DNA of 45,420 nucleotides from a bacterium (GCA_003245715.1 QKCJ01000032.1:1-45420), one strand, 5' to 3'; counted from the first letter of the stretch, positions 18,674-28,387 are shown. Notes: generated by a model not told the origin, from the letters alone. A program made the numbers and translations.

Positions 18674-20020
18674 TTATTGCAACCACTGCAATGCCTGGTC
18701 GATATTGCTTACCTGCTGACATATGAGTTTTGTCTTTGGTGCTTTGCTGCCTGAGGGGATTAATGCCTGCTTAAAGCCAAGGCGTTCAGCCTCCTGTAAT
18801 CTCGCGGCAATTTGTGCGACCGGTCTGATCTCGCCGCCCAGCCCCAGCTCACCGATTGCAATAGTGTCTTCAGGGAAAATCTTCTCGGAAAAACTTGAGG
18901 CAACAGAAAGAGCCAGAGCCAAGTCTCCACCTGGTTCATTGATGCACGCGCCGCCAACGACATTGAGAAAAACATCCTGATCGAAGAGTGTCAGTTCCGC
19001 GCGTTTTTCAAGCACCGCCATCAGCATCTGTGCGCGGTTACGGTCAGCGCCTGAGACTTGCCGTTTGGCGTTACCGGCAAAACCGGTTGTGACCAGTGCC
19101 TGCACCTCGACCATGAACGGGCGCGTTCCTTCAAGGGCGGCGGTGACTACAGTACCGGCGGTCTGGCTGCGGCAGGAGAGAAATAGTTTTGAGGGGTCTG
19201 ATACGGGGGTTAGTCCATTTCCGGCCATCTCAAAGACGCCGATTTCATTGACCGCGCCATAACGGTTTTTCACTGCCCGCAGGATGCGCGCCGAGTGAAA
19301 ACGGTCACCCTCAAACTGCAGCACCACATCAACCATATGCTCAAGGACTTTGGGGCCGGCAATAGCTCCGTCTTTAGTGACATGGCCAACCAGAAAGAGC
19401 GGGATGTTTTCGCGTTTGGCCTGCGCAATAAGAGCGGCCGCGCACTCGCGAACCTGCCCGACCGATCCTGGAGCGGAGCCGATTTTTTCCCAGAAGACCA
19501 TCTGGATGGAGTCGAGAATAATTACGCCGGGCTTACTTGCATCAATCGCTTTCATTATTTCATCGAGATTGTTCTCGGCAAGGACCAGTAATTTATCTGA
19601 GGTCGTACTGAGGCGCTCGGCCCTGAGCTTGAGCTGCACGGCAGATTCTTCGGCAGTAGCGTAGAGGATTGAATGGTTCTGCGTTGTCAGCCAGTGGGCG
19701 ACCTGCATAAGGAGGGTTGACTTGCCTACTCCAGGCTCGCCGCCGATAAGAACCGCTCCGCCTTTGACCAGACCTCCGCCCAATATCCGGTCAAGTTCCT
19801 CCACACCGGTTGAGAGCCGTGCTTCAGACTCGCCGGTGACTTCTGTAATCGGGATAATGCCAATACCGCCGCGGCTTGAACGGCTGCCGGCGGCCTTGGC
19901 TTCCATGGTTACTTCTTCGATAAACGTATCCCACCCCTTGCAGGAAGGGCAGCGTCCTACCCAGTTATTTGAACTCTGTCCGCACTCCTTGCAGACAAAG
20001 ACGGATTTTCGTTTGGCCAT
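18674..20020 (-). CDS. radA: DNA repair protein RadA
   Basis: 448 residues, the usual length. RadA is a RecA-related ATPase that helps branch migration during recombination. It starts with a four-cysteine zinc finger (C10, C13, C24, C27). The Walker A motif is GGEPGVGKST (93-102). The RadA-specific KNRYG motif follows (AVKNRYGAVNEIGVFEM). The C-terminal third is Lon-protease-like (GGACINEPGGDLALALSVASSF) without proteolytic residues. The ribosome site is weak. The gene sits between clpB and the end of the bat operon and appears monocistronic. Confidence 0.96.
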   Translation of the reverse strand: MAKRKSVFVCKECGQSSNNWVGRCPSCKGWDTFIEEVTMEAKAAGSRSSRGGIGIIPITEVTGESEARLSTGVEELDRILGGGLVKGGAVLIGGEPGVGKSTLLMQVAHWLTTQNHSILYATAEESAVQLKLRAERLSTTSDKLLVLAENNLDEIMKAIDASKPGVIILDSIQMVFWEKIGSAPGSVGQVRECAAALIAQAKRENIPLFLVGHVTKDGAIAGPKVLEHMVDVVLQFEGDRFHSARILRAVKNRYGAVNEIGVFEMAGNGLTPVSDPSKLFLSCRSQTAGTVVTAALEGTRPFMVEVQALVTTGFAGNAKRQVSGADRNRAQMLMAVLEKRAELTLFDQDVFLNVVGGACINEPGGDLALALSVASSFSEKIFPEDTIAIGELGLGGEIRPVAQIAARLQEAERLGFKQALIPSGSKAPKTKLICQQVSNIDQALQWLQ

Positions 20021-20087
20021 TTTTTATTCTTTCATCGGTTTTTATATGTCGTCTGGTTAATTGCGAGATGAGATAATTATATAAAAG

Positions 20088-20111
20088 CCCCGGGGCAGAT
20101 TCTACCCCGGG
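20088..20111 (-). terminator. strong terminator closing the bat operon
   Basis: A GC-rich stem (CCCGGGG at 20088-20094 with CCCCGGG at 20105-20111) has a short loop, followed by TTTT on the minus strand. It lies 34 bases after the batE stop and before radA. Confidence 0.85.
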
Positions 20112-20144
20112 TTTTGAATTAAAGAAAAATTAAATGCGGCATGG

Positions 20145-20969
20145 TTATTTTCGCACCAGTTCAACGGCATCTTTTTTTACCCAGCTTGTACGTCCGTCCT
20201 GTAAGCGGATTTCATACCACTCGGGACGTTTTTCAATCAGGGTGAATTCTGTACCTGCGTGCAGTGGTTGTGTGAAAGCTGGCTGGTAATTATCGCCGTC
20301 ACCCTTTCTGGCGGTGGTTTCATAAGCGGTGATAACGCCTTCGCGATTAGCTTCAATCTGCAGTGGCTGGATAATCAGAGAACTCAGCAGGCAGACCCAA
20401 ATAATTGCGCAGACATACAAAATCCAGCTTGGCGGGATCTTTTTCCCTTTAAGCAGCAGACGTGCTATCAGCCCGAGCCAGAAGGCAATGAAGAACGCGC
20501 TGAAAATAATCTGACGGGTTGAGAATGAAATATCGTAGTGCCAGAAGAGTAACGTTTTGAGAATTCGGGTTTTCTCGGCCTGCTTGAATTTGTCCTCACG
20601 GATTGCCTGTGCCCTGGCAAGGTTATTTAGAAGGTTCTGGTCATACGGCATAAAAAGCTTGGCACGTTTATACTGCAGAATTGCTTTGCCGATGTCGCCG
20701 AGGCGGAAGTAGGTGTTGCCCAGATTGTAATACAGCCCGCCGTTATCCACGCCCATGTCAATAAGCTTCTCATAGCGGATTGCGGCTTTCTTGTATAGCT
20801 CGCGTGATTTTTCCGGCTCGGATTCTTCAACCTTTCCCGCCTCTGAGAATGCAGCGCACGCCTGGGCAAAGAGTGTTTTCCGGTTGTCGGAATCCTGCGC
20901 GGCATATCCGGCAACGGTGAAGTGCAGCACAAATATCAGCGGTATAATTATTTTCTTTAGCCTGTTCAT
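20145..20969 (-). CDS. batE: BatE-like TPR and SH3 membrane protein
   Basis: 274 residues. A signal peptide (1-23) precedes TPR repeats (about 45-115, with GGLYYNLGNTYFRLGDIGKAILQYKRA). Two membrane helices follow (about 150-168 and 180-200), then a C-terminal SH3-type domain (about 225-270, ending GRTSWVKKDAVELV). This order is that of BatE. It is the last gene of the operon; its ATG overlaps the batD stop (ATGA), with GGAGGT 7 bases upstream inside batD. In Bacteroides and Leptospira Bat proteins were linked to oxygen or stress tolerance, but their molecular role is still debated. Confidence 0.85.
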   Translation of the reverse strand: MNRLKKIIIPLIFVLHFTVAGYAAQDSDNRKTLFAQACAAFSEAGKVEESEPEKSRELYKKAAIRYEKLIDMGVDNGGLYYNLGNTYFRLGDIGKAILQYKRAKLFMPYDQNLLNNLARAQAIREDKFKQAEKTRILKTLLFWHYDISFSTRQIIFSAFFIAFWLGLIARLLLKGKKIPPSWILYVCAIIWVCLLSSLIIQPLQIEANREGVITAYETTARKGDGDNYQPAFTQPLHAGTEFTLIEKRPEWYEIRLQDGRTSWVKKDAVELVRK

Positions 20970-22855
20970 TTTATGACCTCCGATAATTGCCTGTCCGTTT
21001 CTTCGATGATATTAACAATACCTTTGACGAATTTGTCTGACACAGCCTGTCCTACAGCCCCGCCGGCATAACGTGACGCTTCGCAATGATCGACCGCTTT
21101 CTTTAAATTCGCAATCAGATTTTTATCAACATCATTACTGTTTAGCACACCCTCAATTTCGTTGAAGGTTATTGTTACTGACTCAATATGCAGGCGGTCA
21201 CTGAAGTAACGGTAGAGCGCGTCGAGCAGTTTCTGACAGGCTGCGGGGTCGGTGGTGACAACCTTGGTTGCCGCTTTGAATTTCTTCAGTGCCTGTCCTG
21301 AGCGGCGTGAGCCGGAGTTTTCCTCGCGTTTGCGGATTATCGTGGTCAGAATCAGTAAGGCAATATAAGCTGCTGGCGGAAGTAGCAGTATTGTCAGCCA
21401 GCCCGGTGAATGAAGCCAGCTTTTTATGCCGGTGTCACTGCTTATCAGGCAGCTCTCGCCGGTGTAGTTATGCATGATACCGCTGTCGGTGCTTTTAAGC
21501 ACTGTACCGGGAGTTGAGATCGGGCCGGACCCTTCAATATCGTTGAGAGTGACAATCTTTGCAGCCTTGATATGCACCGGCATTGGCTGGCTGCTGACGA
21601 TCTGATAGTTTCCCGTTTGCGGATTAAAGAAGCTGAGCCTGATCGGCGGCACTTCTTTGATGTCTGCGTGTTTTGCCCTGATCTGTTGCTTGAAGATTTT
21701 AATTGCGTCTACAACTTTTGTCTCGGGCTTGTCATTGGATAACTTGAAATCACGGGCGAAGTCTGCCTGACTTTCAATGTCGGGCATCGTTATGTTTCCG
21801 GTATATCCAATGCCGCTTATCATGGTGGTCAGCGTTATCGGTTCGCCGACTGATGCGTTGGCCGGCTCGACCTTTGACGCAATTATATATTCTCCGACAA
21901 GACCGCTGAAGTTTGCGGGTTTTCCTTTTTCAGGCAGCGCCAGTACATTTAACGTCTGTGCCTCAGAGCTGTTGAAGAAGTTTTTGACTATAGCCTGTCG
22001 CCCGGAAAAGAACGGGTCGTTGCCAAAAAAGTCATCATTGAACATATCTGAGAACGGACTGCGCCGCGCACTTTTTTTGTAACCGGTAACCGCTGAGCAG
22101 CTGACTGTTGCAGGTTCAATTTTAAATTCTCCCGGCCGGGTGGGGATTATATAACGCGTCACCGATACAGTCTGAAAGTCTTTGCCGTTAACCGTATCCT
22201 GTCCGAGTTCACCCAAGACCATTTGGCCATTCAAGGGCAGTTTTGCGTAGTTGCCCGAATCTGTTTTTTCAGGCTCCGGGGGTGTGCCGATTTCAAATTC
22301 CGGTGAGTTTAAGACTGGCAGGTTGAGGTTGCACTGTTCGGGCTTTTTGCTCAGATACCAAGTTAAGGTAAGTGGGATTGGTTGTCCGACGTAGGCGGTG
22401 TTTTTGCCGATTTTCATGCGGATAAGAAAATCAGTGGTGGACTCTGCCGGCTTACTTGCAGACACTGTTATCGGCTGGGTATAATAAGCCTTGCCATTGA
22501 TTTGTACCGCCAGAGCCGGGATCTTCAGCTCACCAGGTGTAAGTGCGGTTAGCTGGTAGTCCATTATAAAGCCGGTGAATACTCTGGTCTGGGTCTGCCC
22601 GTTGACGGTATGCTGGTAGCTCCGGTTTTGGGCGGAGCCGCCCTGATACTGGAAGTTGAAACCGGCAATGCCTGCTGTGTCTGGCGGGGTGGCGTTGGGG
22701 ACTCCCTGAACCTGCACCTGAAAACGGATCGGTATGCCAACTTCGAGAGTTCTTTTCTCAATTGCCGCCCGGACAACAATATCATCCTGAGCCTGCAGGG
22801 GCAGGGCGGTAAGCAGTGCAGTAATAATAATGGCTGCCGCATATTTAATCTTCAC
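20966..22855 (-). CDS. batD: BatD-like periplasmic membrane protein
   Basis: 629 residues, initiating at a GTG with AGGAG 7 bases upstream. A signal peptide (1-22) is followed by repeated immunoglobulin-like beta domains of the BatD (DUF11-like oxygen tolerance) family: VRAAIEKRTLEVGIPIRFQV, later GKNTAYVGQPIPLTLTWYL and KVEPANASVGEPITLT. A membrane helix (about 480-500) leads to a cytoplasmic helical domain. Most of the mass is therefore periplasmic. The phrase VGQPIPL-type repeat at each domain start is family-typical. It overlaps batE by four bases and starts 48 bases after the batC stop. Probably a partner of the VWA proteins BatA and BatB. Confidence 0.88.
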   Translation of the reverse strand: MKIKYAAAIIITALLTALPLQAQDDIVVRAAIEKRTLEVGIPIRFQVQVQGVPNATPPDTAGIAGFNFQYQGGSAQNRSYQHTVNGQTQTRVFTGFIMDYQLTALTPGELKIPALAVQINGKAYYTQPITVSASKPAESTTDFLIRMKIGKNTAYVGQPIPLTLTWYLSKKPEQCNLNLPVLNSPEFEIGTPPEPEKTDSGNYAKLPLNGQMVLGELGQDTVNGKDFQTVSVTRYIIPTRPGEFKIEPATVSCSAVTGYKKSARRSPFSDMFNDDFFGNDPFFSGRQAIVKNFFNSSEAQTLNVLALPEKGKPANFSGLVGEYIIASKVEPANASVGEPITLTTMISGIGYTGNITMPDIESQADFARDFKLSNDKPETKVVDAIKIFKQQIRAKHADIKEVPPIRLSFFNPQTGNYQIVSSQPMPVHIKAAKIVTLNDIEGSGPISTPGTVLKSTDSGIMHNYTGESCLISSDTGIKSWLHSPGWLTILLLPPAAYIALLILTTIIRKREENSGSRRSGQALKKFKAATKVVTTDPAACQKLLDALYRYFSDRLHIESVTITFNEIEGVLNSNDVDKNLIANLKKAVDHCEASRYAGGAVGQAVSDKFVKGIVNIIEETDRQLSEVIK

Positions 22856-22903
22856 TTTACTTCTCCTGAGAGTTTGCGCGATTATAATTTTTCATGTCCT
22901 CAC

Positions 22904-24184
22904 TTACCAGTCGCGCTCAACCGGAAACGCGATACCTTCCTGAAGTTTCCGGCGTTCTTTCTTTTCATTGTTCTCACGGTCAATAATTGCTGCCGCCAGA
23001 TCATCCTTTGCTTTCTCTACCGGAGACTTTTCCGGTTTCATGTCCTGCTTGCTGGCGGATGATCCCTGCTGTGGTTTTTGCGGCTGGGGCTTATTCTGTT
23101 TTTTATTCTCGCTGTCTTTATTCTTATCGTCTTTTTTCTGTTCGTTCTTGTTCTCTGGTTCTTTTTTATCATTCTGGTCTTTAAGACTGTCGAGCGCATT
23201 TTTTAGTTCGTCTTCTGCTTTCTTTTGCTCTTGGGCTGCTTGCTGGGGCTGTTGCTGCTTTAATTTGTCCTCTGCTTTTTTCTGATGCGCCATTGCTTTG
23301 TTCAGATGCTCAGCGGCTTTTTCCTTCTTCTGTTCTTCTTTTTTATCATCTTGATTTTGCGCTTGTTGCTTCTGCTTGTCAAGTTGCTCTTTGGCTTTCT
23401 CTGTCTGATCGCGGAGGTCTTTCTGCTGATTCTGCAGCTTCTGGTTCTGTTGCTGTTTTTGCTGTTCATCCTGTTTCTGCTGATCGTGCGACTGTTGCTG
23501 CGATTGCTGTTTCTGTTGCTGCTGTTGTTTTTTTAGATCATCAAGCTGTTTTTGCATCTGCTGGTTCTGTTGCTGTTTCTTTTGATCCTGCTGATTGTTC
23601 TGTTTATCCTGTTGGTTGTTCTGTTGGTCTTTATTGTCTTTGTTTTTGTTGTCCTGCTGGTCATTTTTCTGCTGTTGTTTTTGTTGCTGCTGCTGTTGCT
23701 TGAGTTCCTCTTCGAGCTGTTTTCTAATGCGTCTTGAAAGTTCAAGGTTATAGCCGCTGTCTTCAAGATTCTGAGACTGCATCAGGGATTGGCGGTAAAA
23801 TTCATCGGCATCCTTTAACAGATCAATAGCGCGTTTTTTGTTGGTCTGCATGGAATCCTTGCCCTGCACAAAAGAGCAGTTACCCTGATTGTACAGCGCT
23901 TGCGCTCTTATGGTCGGGTCTTTAGCCAGAAGCGCAGCATTGTTATAAGCCGCGCTGGCTTCAGTGATTTTCTTAAGACGGTATAAAGCGTTTCCCCGGT
24001 TAAGTTCTACTCTGGCATCTTCGGGAGCCGTTTTTTTTGCCTCATCATAGCTTTTAAGCGCTTCATCAAAATTGCCCTGGTTGTAGAGGATATTTCCTTT
24101 TTCAACCAGAGACTTCGGTGAATCAGCAAAAGCCGGCGCAGTTAAAATCACTAGCACAATCAGATAGATAAGTTGTTTACGCAT
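22904..24184 (-). CDS. batC: BatC-like TPR protein with Gln/Lys-rich low-complexity region
   Basis: 426 residues. A signal peptide (1-20) precedes about three TPR repeats (22-125; GNILYNQGNFDEALKSYDEAKK). Residues about 155-395 are dominated by Gln, Lys, Asn and Asp in short runs, likely disordered or coiled-coil. The last 30 residues are more ordered and basic (NEKKERRKLQEGIAF). The start codon shares one base with the batB stop (TAATG) with GGAG 8 bases upstream, so translation is coupled. BatC proteins have TPRs with a low-complexity tail, but this tail is long. The Gln runs may vary in length by slippage. Confidence 0.85.
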   Translation of the reverse strand: MRKQLIYLIVLVILTAPAFADSPKSLVEKGNILYNQGNFDEALKSYDEAKKTAPEDARVELNRGNALYRLKKITEASAAYNNAALLAKDPTIRAQALYNQGNCSFVQGKDSMQTNKKRAIDLLKDADEFYRQSLMQSQNLEDSGYNLELSRRIRKQLEEELKQQQQQQKQQQKNDQQDNKNKDNKDQQNNQQDKQNNQQDQKKQQQNQQMQKQLDDLKKQQQQQKQQSQQQSHDQQKQDEQQKQQQNQKLQNQQKDLRDQTEKAKEQLDKQKQQAQNQDDKKEEQKKEKAAEHLNKAMAHQKKAEDKLKQQQPQQAAQEQKKAEDELKNALDSLKDQNDKKEPENKNEQKKDDKNKDSENKKQNKPQPQKPQQGSSASKQDMKPEKSPVEKAKDDLAAAIIDRENNEKKERRKLQEGIAFPVERDW

Positions 24185-25245
24185 TAATTTACTCCATCAG
24201 CTTTCACGTTTTTTTCATTAATCAGGTATTGCACAAAAAGCAGTACAAATGCGCAGGCAAGAAACAGCTGGAACTTCTCCTCGTAGCGGCGGACTGTCTT
24301 TTCCTCAAGGTCACGCTTCTTTGCACTGTCAATCAGCGCCTTATAAATACTGTCAAGTTCAAAGCTGCCTGTGCCTACCGGTACATACTTGCCATCAGGT
24401 GTCGCGTCCTTGATTTTGCGCAGCATGTCCGCGTTTAGCCGGCTCACAACATCCTTGCCGTTATACTTCATGAAATACCGGTTGCCATTCTCATCAGTCA
24501 GCGGAATCCGCGAGCCGTTCTTTTCATCACCGATACCGATGGCGATAATCCGGATATTCTTCTCGCCTGCTTCCTGCGCGGCGGTTGTTGCAAATTTGGT
24601 CAGCGTTTTGTCCTTGTCCTCTTCATCTCCGCCGTCAGTTATAAGGATAATGTCCTTGAATGAATTGTCTGTCTGGTTGAGCAGGTCTTCAGTTGTCTTG
24701 CGGATAGCGTCTGCTACCATAGTGCCGCCGCGGTCAACACTGTCAGGTCCGGCGTTATCGAGTGCTTCCCGGAAGAAACCATAATCAAGCGTCAGCGGGC
24801 AGGCAACCTTGGCGTTTCCGGCAAACACCACAAGCCCAACCCGATCTCCGCGAATTTTTTCGATACAGTCTTTTATTGCCAGCTTTGCCCTCTCCAGTCT
24901 GCTTGGGCGCAGATCCTGGGCGAGCATACTCTTTGAAACATCAAGAAGAAATACCACGTCACGCCCCTTTTGCATCCGTACTTGCGGTTGCGGATTCCAG
25001 GCCGGGCGGCTGATGGCAATTATCAGGATAATTGACGCGGTGATGACAATTACCGCTTTCCAGACGCGGTTAGCTCCAAGATGGCTGTCATTGAAATTCT
25101 CAATCTTGCCTGAACCGGCCAGTGCCTGCAGGCATGATTTGCGCCTTCCTGCCGCATAGATATATACCCCCACCAGTAGCGGGATAATCCAGAGCAGGTG
25201 CATGAGAAAATCAACATTCTGCAAGGTGTAAAATTCTTCATTCAT
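24184..25245 (-). CDS. batB: BatB-like VWA-domain membrane protein
   Basis: 353 residues. Two N-terminal membrane helices (about 12-31 and 62-79) precede a von Willebrand A domain with an intact MIDAS start DVSKSM (102-107), a later Thr of GGTMVADAIR and the Asp of LITDGGDEED. A final membrane helix lies at about 325-345. The VWA domain binds a divalent metal and a protein ligand in the periplasm or cytoplasm depending on topology. It starts 58 bases after the batA stop and overlaps batC by one base. The pair with BatA is characteristic of bat operons. Confidence 0.9.
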   Translation of the reverse strand: MNEEFYTLQNVDFLMHLLWIIPLLVGVYIYAAGRRKSCLQALAGSGKIENFNDSHLGANRVWKAVIVITASIILIIAISRPAWNPQPQVRMQKGRDVVFLLDVSKSMLAQDLRPSRLERAKLAIKDCIEKIRGDRVGLVVFAGNAKVACPLTLDYGFFREALDNAGPDSVDRGGTMVADAIRKTTEDLLNQTDNSFKDIILITDGGDEEDKDKTLTKFATTAAQEAGEKNIRIIAIGIGDEKNGSRIPLTDENGNRYFMKYNGKDVVSRLNADMLRKIKDATPDGKYVPVGTGSFELDSIYKALIDSAKKRDLEEKTVRRYEEKFQLFLACAFVLLFVQYLINEKNVKADGVN

Positions 25246-25303
25246 ATTTCAACCCTTCGGTTTAATGGCAAATATTTTTTTTACAACCAATCCTTATGTC
25301 CGG

Positions 25304-26365
25304 CTATGGTGCAGTTCGTAGCACCGTTGCCGAGAGAATAATTTCAAGTACCAGTAGGACAAGCCCGGCAATGGCAAACGGCATGAACTTCTCGGCGTAG
25401 TCAACATAACGGTTTGAGGTTATTTCGGTTTTTTCCAGCTTGTCGATATCCTCGTATACTTCCTTGAGACTCTCGGCGCTGTTAGCCAGATAAAACTTGC
25501 CGCCGGTTGCTTTTGCCATCTCTGTCAGGCGGTTAATATCAACTCCGCCCCTCTGGTTGAGCATTGACATTATCGAGAACGGATCAGATGGAGCGGCCTG
25601 CTGGTTGTCGCCGATACCGATGGTGTAAACCTTGATCCCCCATTGTGCACATAGATTTGTTGCCTGTTCCACGGAGAAGCGGCTGGCGTTATCCATGCCG
25701 TCGGTAAGCAGGATGATAACCTTGCTCTTGATATCATATTTTGAATCCCTGCCGGCTTTACGGTTTCTGGATTTTATTTCCTCACCGGCGTTATGCAGGC
25801 GTGCGGCTGCGAGTGCTACAGCGTCTCCGATTGCGGTGCCGTTCTCATTCTGCAGCTTGGTCAGATGAACCTGCTTGAGAAACTGAGGCAGTACTTCGTG
25901 ACCCAGAGTTAACGGGCAGACGGTATCAGCGTAACGGGCAAAGGCAATCAGTCCGACCAGATCATTGGGTCTGCCTTCCAGTCCGCCGCTACCCATGACA
26001 AAATCCTTGAAGACTTCTTTGGCTACATATAAACGGTCGGCGCTCTGCCCTTTATAGTTCATCGGATCAGACATGCTGCCAGAGCGGTCAAGCACCATTT
26101 CAATGGCAATACCCTTGCTGTGATCCTCGATACGTTCGGTACCTTTCTGCGGGCGCGCGAGTGCTATGGTTAAGGCAACCAGAGCCAGAAGACGCAGATA
26201 GAACGGGAGGTTGATGAATTTCTGTCTGGTGGATACTCCTGCTGCTTTAAGGCTTTGGGCGTTGGACATGCGCAGGCTGCCGCGCCTGCCCAGACGTCTG
26301 CGCAGTAAAAAGAGCAGGGGTATGGCAAGTAAAAGTAAAAATGCCCAGGGGGTTGCAAAGGTCAT
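25304..26365 (-). CDS. batA: BatA-like VWA-domain membrane protein
   Basis: 353 residues, the same length as BatB. One or two N-terminal membrane helices (about 5-21 and 56-71) lead to a VWA domain with the metal-binding motif DRSGSM (93-98), GTAIGDAVALAAARL (the Thr) and LLTDGMDNAS (the Asp). A C-terminal helix at about 330-350 anchors it. AAGGA lies 7-8 bases upstream of the ATG. An insertion in the VWA domain (about 180-200, EEIKSRNRKAGRDSKYDIKSK) is basic. It follows a lipoprotein gene by 47 bases in the operon. Confidence 0.9.
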   Translation of the reverse strand: MTFATPWAFLLLLAIPLLFLLRRRLGRRGSLRMSNAQSLKAAGVSTRQKFINLPFYLRLLALVALTIALARPQKGTERIEDHSKGIAIEMVLDRSGSMSDPMNYKGQSADRLYVAKEVFKDFVMGSGGLEGRPNDLVGLIAFARYADTVCPLTLGHEVLPQFLKQVHLTKLQNENGTAIGDAVALAAARLHNAGEEIKSRNRKAGRDSKYDIKSKVIILLTDGMDNASRFSVEQATNLCAQWGIKVYTIGIGDNQQAAPSDPFSIMSMLNQRGGVDINRLTEMAKATGGKFYLANSAESLKEVYEDIDKLEKTEITSNRYVDYAEKFMPFAIAGLVLLVLEIILSATVLRTAP

Positions 26366-26412
26366 GGCTATATCCTTTTAAACTCAAATATCAAATTTTA
26401 CGCGCGTTGAAT

Positions 26413-27429
26413 TCAGTCAGCTTGGGTCGTGTTTAGTTCCGGTTCAGGTTGCGGCTTGGTTTCTTCAATAAAGTCTCTGCAGCTATTTACTGAATTTTTG
26501 ATGTCATCGTTTGCCGGCTGGTGTCTGGCGAACTTTACTAGGTCACAGTGGCGCAGGAAATTTTTAAGCAGTGATTTCTGTTCACTGTTAAGCGCGGGGT
26601 CGAGCTTTAGTTCTTCAAGAAATTCCTCCGTTGTTCGCTCGGGGGCTGCCAGTGAAAAACGTGCTTCAATGTAATGCCGCAGAATATCAGACATCGTCAG
26701 GTAGAACTCTTTTATGTGCCCGGTCTTTAGCAGATTGCTGTGCAGGAGATTTTCAAGTTCGTTAAGGGCGATCTCATGCGGCAGAAGAATATGCTCTTCC
26801 TCAATAATTTCCTTGCGCCGCTTAACAAGGATAATGACAACGGCTATAATGATAACCAGTATAGCTGCCGCAAGAATTATCATCCATGTTTCAAGCTTGA
26901 ACGGGATCTCAACCACTGAGGAAATATCACGCAGCGCCGGTTTCTTGTCATCTGGCGGAATAACCGCCGTAACCAGTATTGCCGCTTCTTCGGTGCTGAC
27001 ATCATAGCTGCTTCCAGAGGCGTTTGTGAATTTCACGGTTAATGGCAGAAGCTTGTATTCGCCAGCCAGATACGGATCAAGAACGGCTTTAAGCGTTACT
27101 GATTTTTCCTTGCCGTCATCGGATAATTTGGTCGGCAGGGCTTTGGTTGTACGGATAGTGAAGTCGCCAAGCTTGTCCTTAAGTTCAGGCATCTGCACCT
27201 TCCACTCCTCGGCACAGACGGCAGTAAGCTCAAGAGCCAGCGGCTGTGCAACAGTAAGCTCCTTGCGGTCAGTCTTGAGAATTAGTTTACCGGCCGAGCC
27301 TTTGAATTCTTTCATGATGCCCACGGGCTTGTCGTTTTTTTTCTCTTTCTCGCCGCAACCGCTCAGGAGACTCAGGCAAAGCGTGAGCGCCGTTAGGCAG
27401 GTTAATATCAAGTATGTTTTTTTTCTCAT
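26413..27429 (-). CDS. bat-operon lipoprotein with membrane helix and DUF4381-like tail
   Basis: 338 residues from the ATG at 27429, chosen for AGGG about 9 bases upstream and the signal that follows; the open frame to 27594 overlaps DUF58. The N-terminus has a lipobox (LLSGC, Cys25). A beta-rich domain (about 45-170) resembles the Ig-like domains of BatD. A membrane helix (about 190-210) precedes a helical region with HEIALNELENL and FYLTMSDILRHYIEARF. That C-terminal pattern is typical of proteins sitting between DUF58 and the VWA genes (DUF4381-like). The tail is likely cytoplasmic, which is at odds with a classical lipoprotein and suggests a two-anchor topology. Confidence 0.75.
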   Translation of the reverse strand: MRKKTYLILTCLTALTLCLSLLSGCGEKEKKNDKPVGIMKEFKGSAGKLILKTDRKELTVAQPLALELTAVCAEEWKVQMPELKDKLGDFTIRTTKALPTKLSDDGKEKSVTLKAVLDPYLAGEYKLLPLTVKFTNASGSSYDVSTEEAAILVTAVIPPDDKKPALRDISSVVEIPFKLETWMIILAAAILVIIIAVVIILVKRRKEIIEEEHILLPHEIALNELENLLHSNLLKTGHIKEFYLTMSDILRHYIEARFSLAAPERTTEEFLEELKLDPALNSEQKSLLKNFLRHCDLVKFARHQPANDDIKNSVNSCRDFIEETKPQPEPELNTTQAD

Positions 27430-27502
27430 TTTATTGCCCTGTAATCTGCAAGCATTATTTTCAATGTCGTGTTTCTCAGATAATTTGCCTCTGTGCAAAT
27501 TA

Positions 27503-28387
27503 TCAACCCGCCGCTTTGCGCCGCTCACGCATACGAAAGAAGCGAACCAGTCCTTTGTTGTAATCCTCGCCGGTGCAGAGGGGGATATGGTCAACCTTCA
27601 GAGAGCGCAGTTTATCGCGCAGTTCAAGTTCACGAAGTTTGGCCTGCTTTGCATAATTATCGCGCACCTTTTTACTTGAGCTGTCGATCCATACTTCCTC
27701 ACCGCTCTCAGCATCGCGCGCCAGAAACATACCGGCCTTTGTTAATTCCCGCTCGCGCTGATCGGTCAGGGAAATCGCGATAACATCATGCTTCTTGCCC
27801 AGAATCCGCAGTTGCTTGTCATAGCCTGAATCAATAAAGTCCGAGATCAGAAAGATTACGCAACGCTTGCTGGTAACTTTCGCCATATACTCCAGAGCGC
27901 CTTTGATATTGGTCTTTCGCCCTTTAGGTTTGAAACTCAGTATTTCACGCACAAGACGCAGTACATGCGGTGTGCCTTTCTTGGGTGGGATATAATGCTC
28001 GACCTCGTCAGTAAACGCAACAAGCCCGACGCGGTCATTATTCTTGATGGCCGAGAACGAGAGAAGCGAGGTCAGTTCAGCCGCCAGTTCATTCTTGGTC
28101 TGACTTGTCGTGCCAAACGCACCAGAGGCAGACAGGTCAACGAGGAACATCACCCGCATATCTCGTTCTTCGACAAAACGTTTGATATACGGCTCACCCG
28201 CACGCGCAGTCACGTTCCAGTCGATAGAGCGGATCTCATCACCGGGCGCATACTGGCGCACCTCTTCAAACTCCATACCCGAGCCCTTGAAGACCGAGTG
28301 GTACTCACCGGCGAGGATATCATTGACGGCCTTGCTGGTATAAATCTGGATATAACGGATTTTCTTTGCCAGTTCCTTATCAATCAT
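27503..28387 (-). CDS. DUF58 (VWA-like) protein of the MoxR-bat operon
   Basis: 294 residues, the short DUF58 form. The conserved DUF58 block GEYHSVFKGSGMEFEEVRQY and GDEIRSIDWNVTAR is at about 27-62. A VWA-like fold follows with MFLVDLSASGAFG (DxSxS-like, with ASG) and FLISDFIDSGY. DUF58 proteins are paired with MoxR AAA+ ATPases in most bacteria and probably act as their adaptor or target. Its ATG overlaps the stop of the upstream YcxB-like gene by four bases (ATGA). It has no membrane helix, so it is cytoplasmic or peripheral. Confidence 0.92.
   Translation of the reverse strand: MIDKELAKKIRYIQIYTSKAVNDILAGEYHSVFKGSGMEFEEVRQYAPGDEIRSIDWNVTARAGEPYIKRFVEERDMRVMFLVDLSASGAFGTTSQTKNELAAELTSLLSFSAIKNNDRVGLVAFTDEVEHYIPPKKGTPHVLRLVREILSFKPKGRKTNIKGALEYMAKVTSKRCVIFLISDFIDSGYDKQLRILGKKHDVIAISLTDQRERELTKAGMFLARDAESGEEVWIDSSSKKVRDNYAKQAKLRELELRDKLRSLKVDHIPLCTGEDYNKGLVRFFRMRERRKAAG

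Noticed and set aside
23000..23720. Repetitive CTG/TTG-rich DNA as a repeat array or CRISPR
   Set aside because: It is the reverse complement of Gln/Lys codons of batC; no regular unit or spacers.
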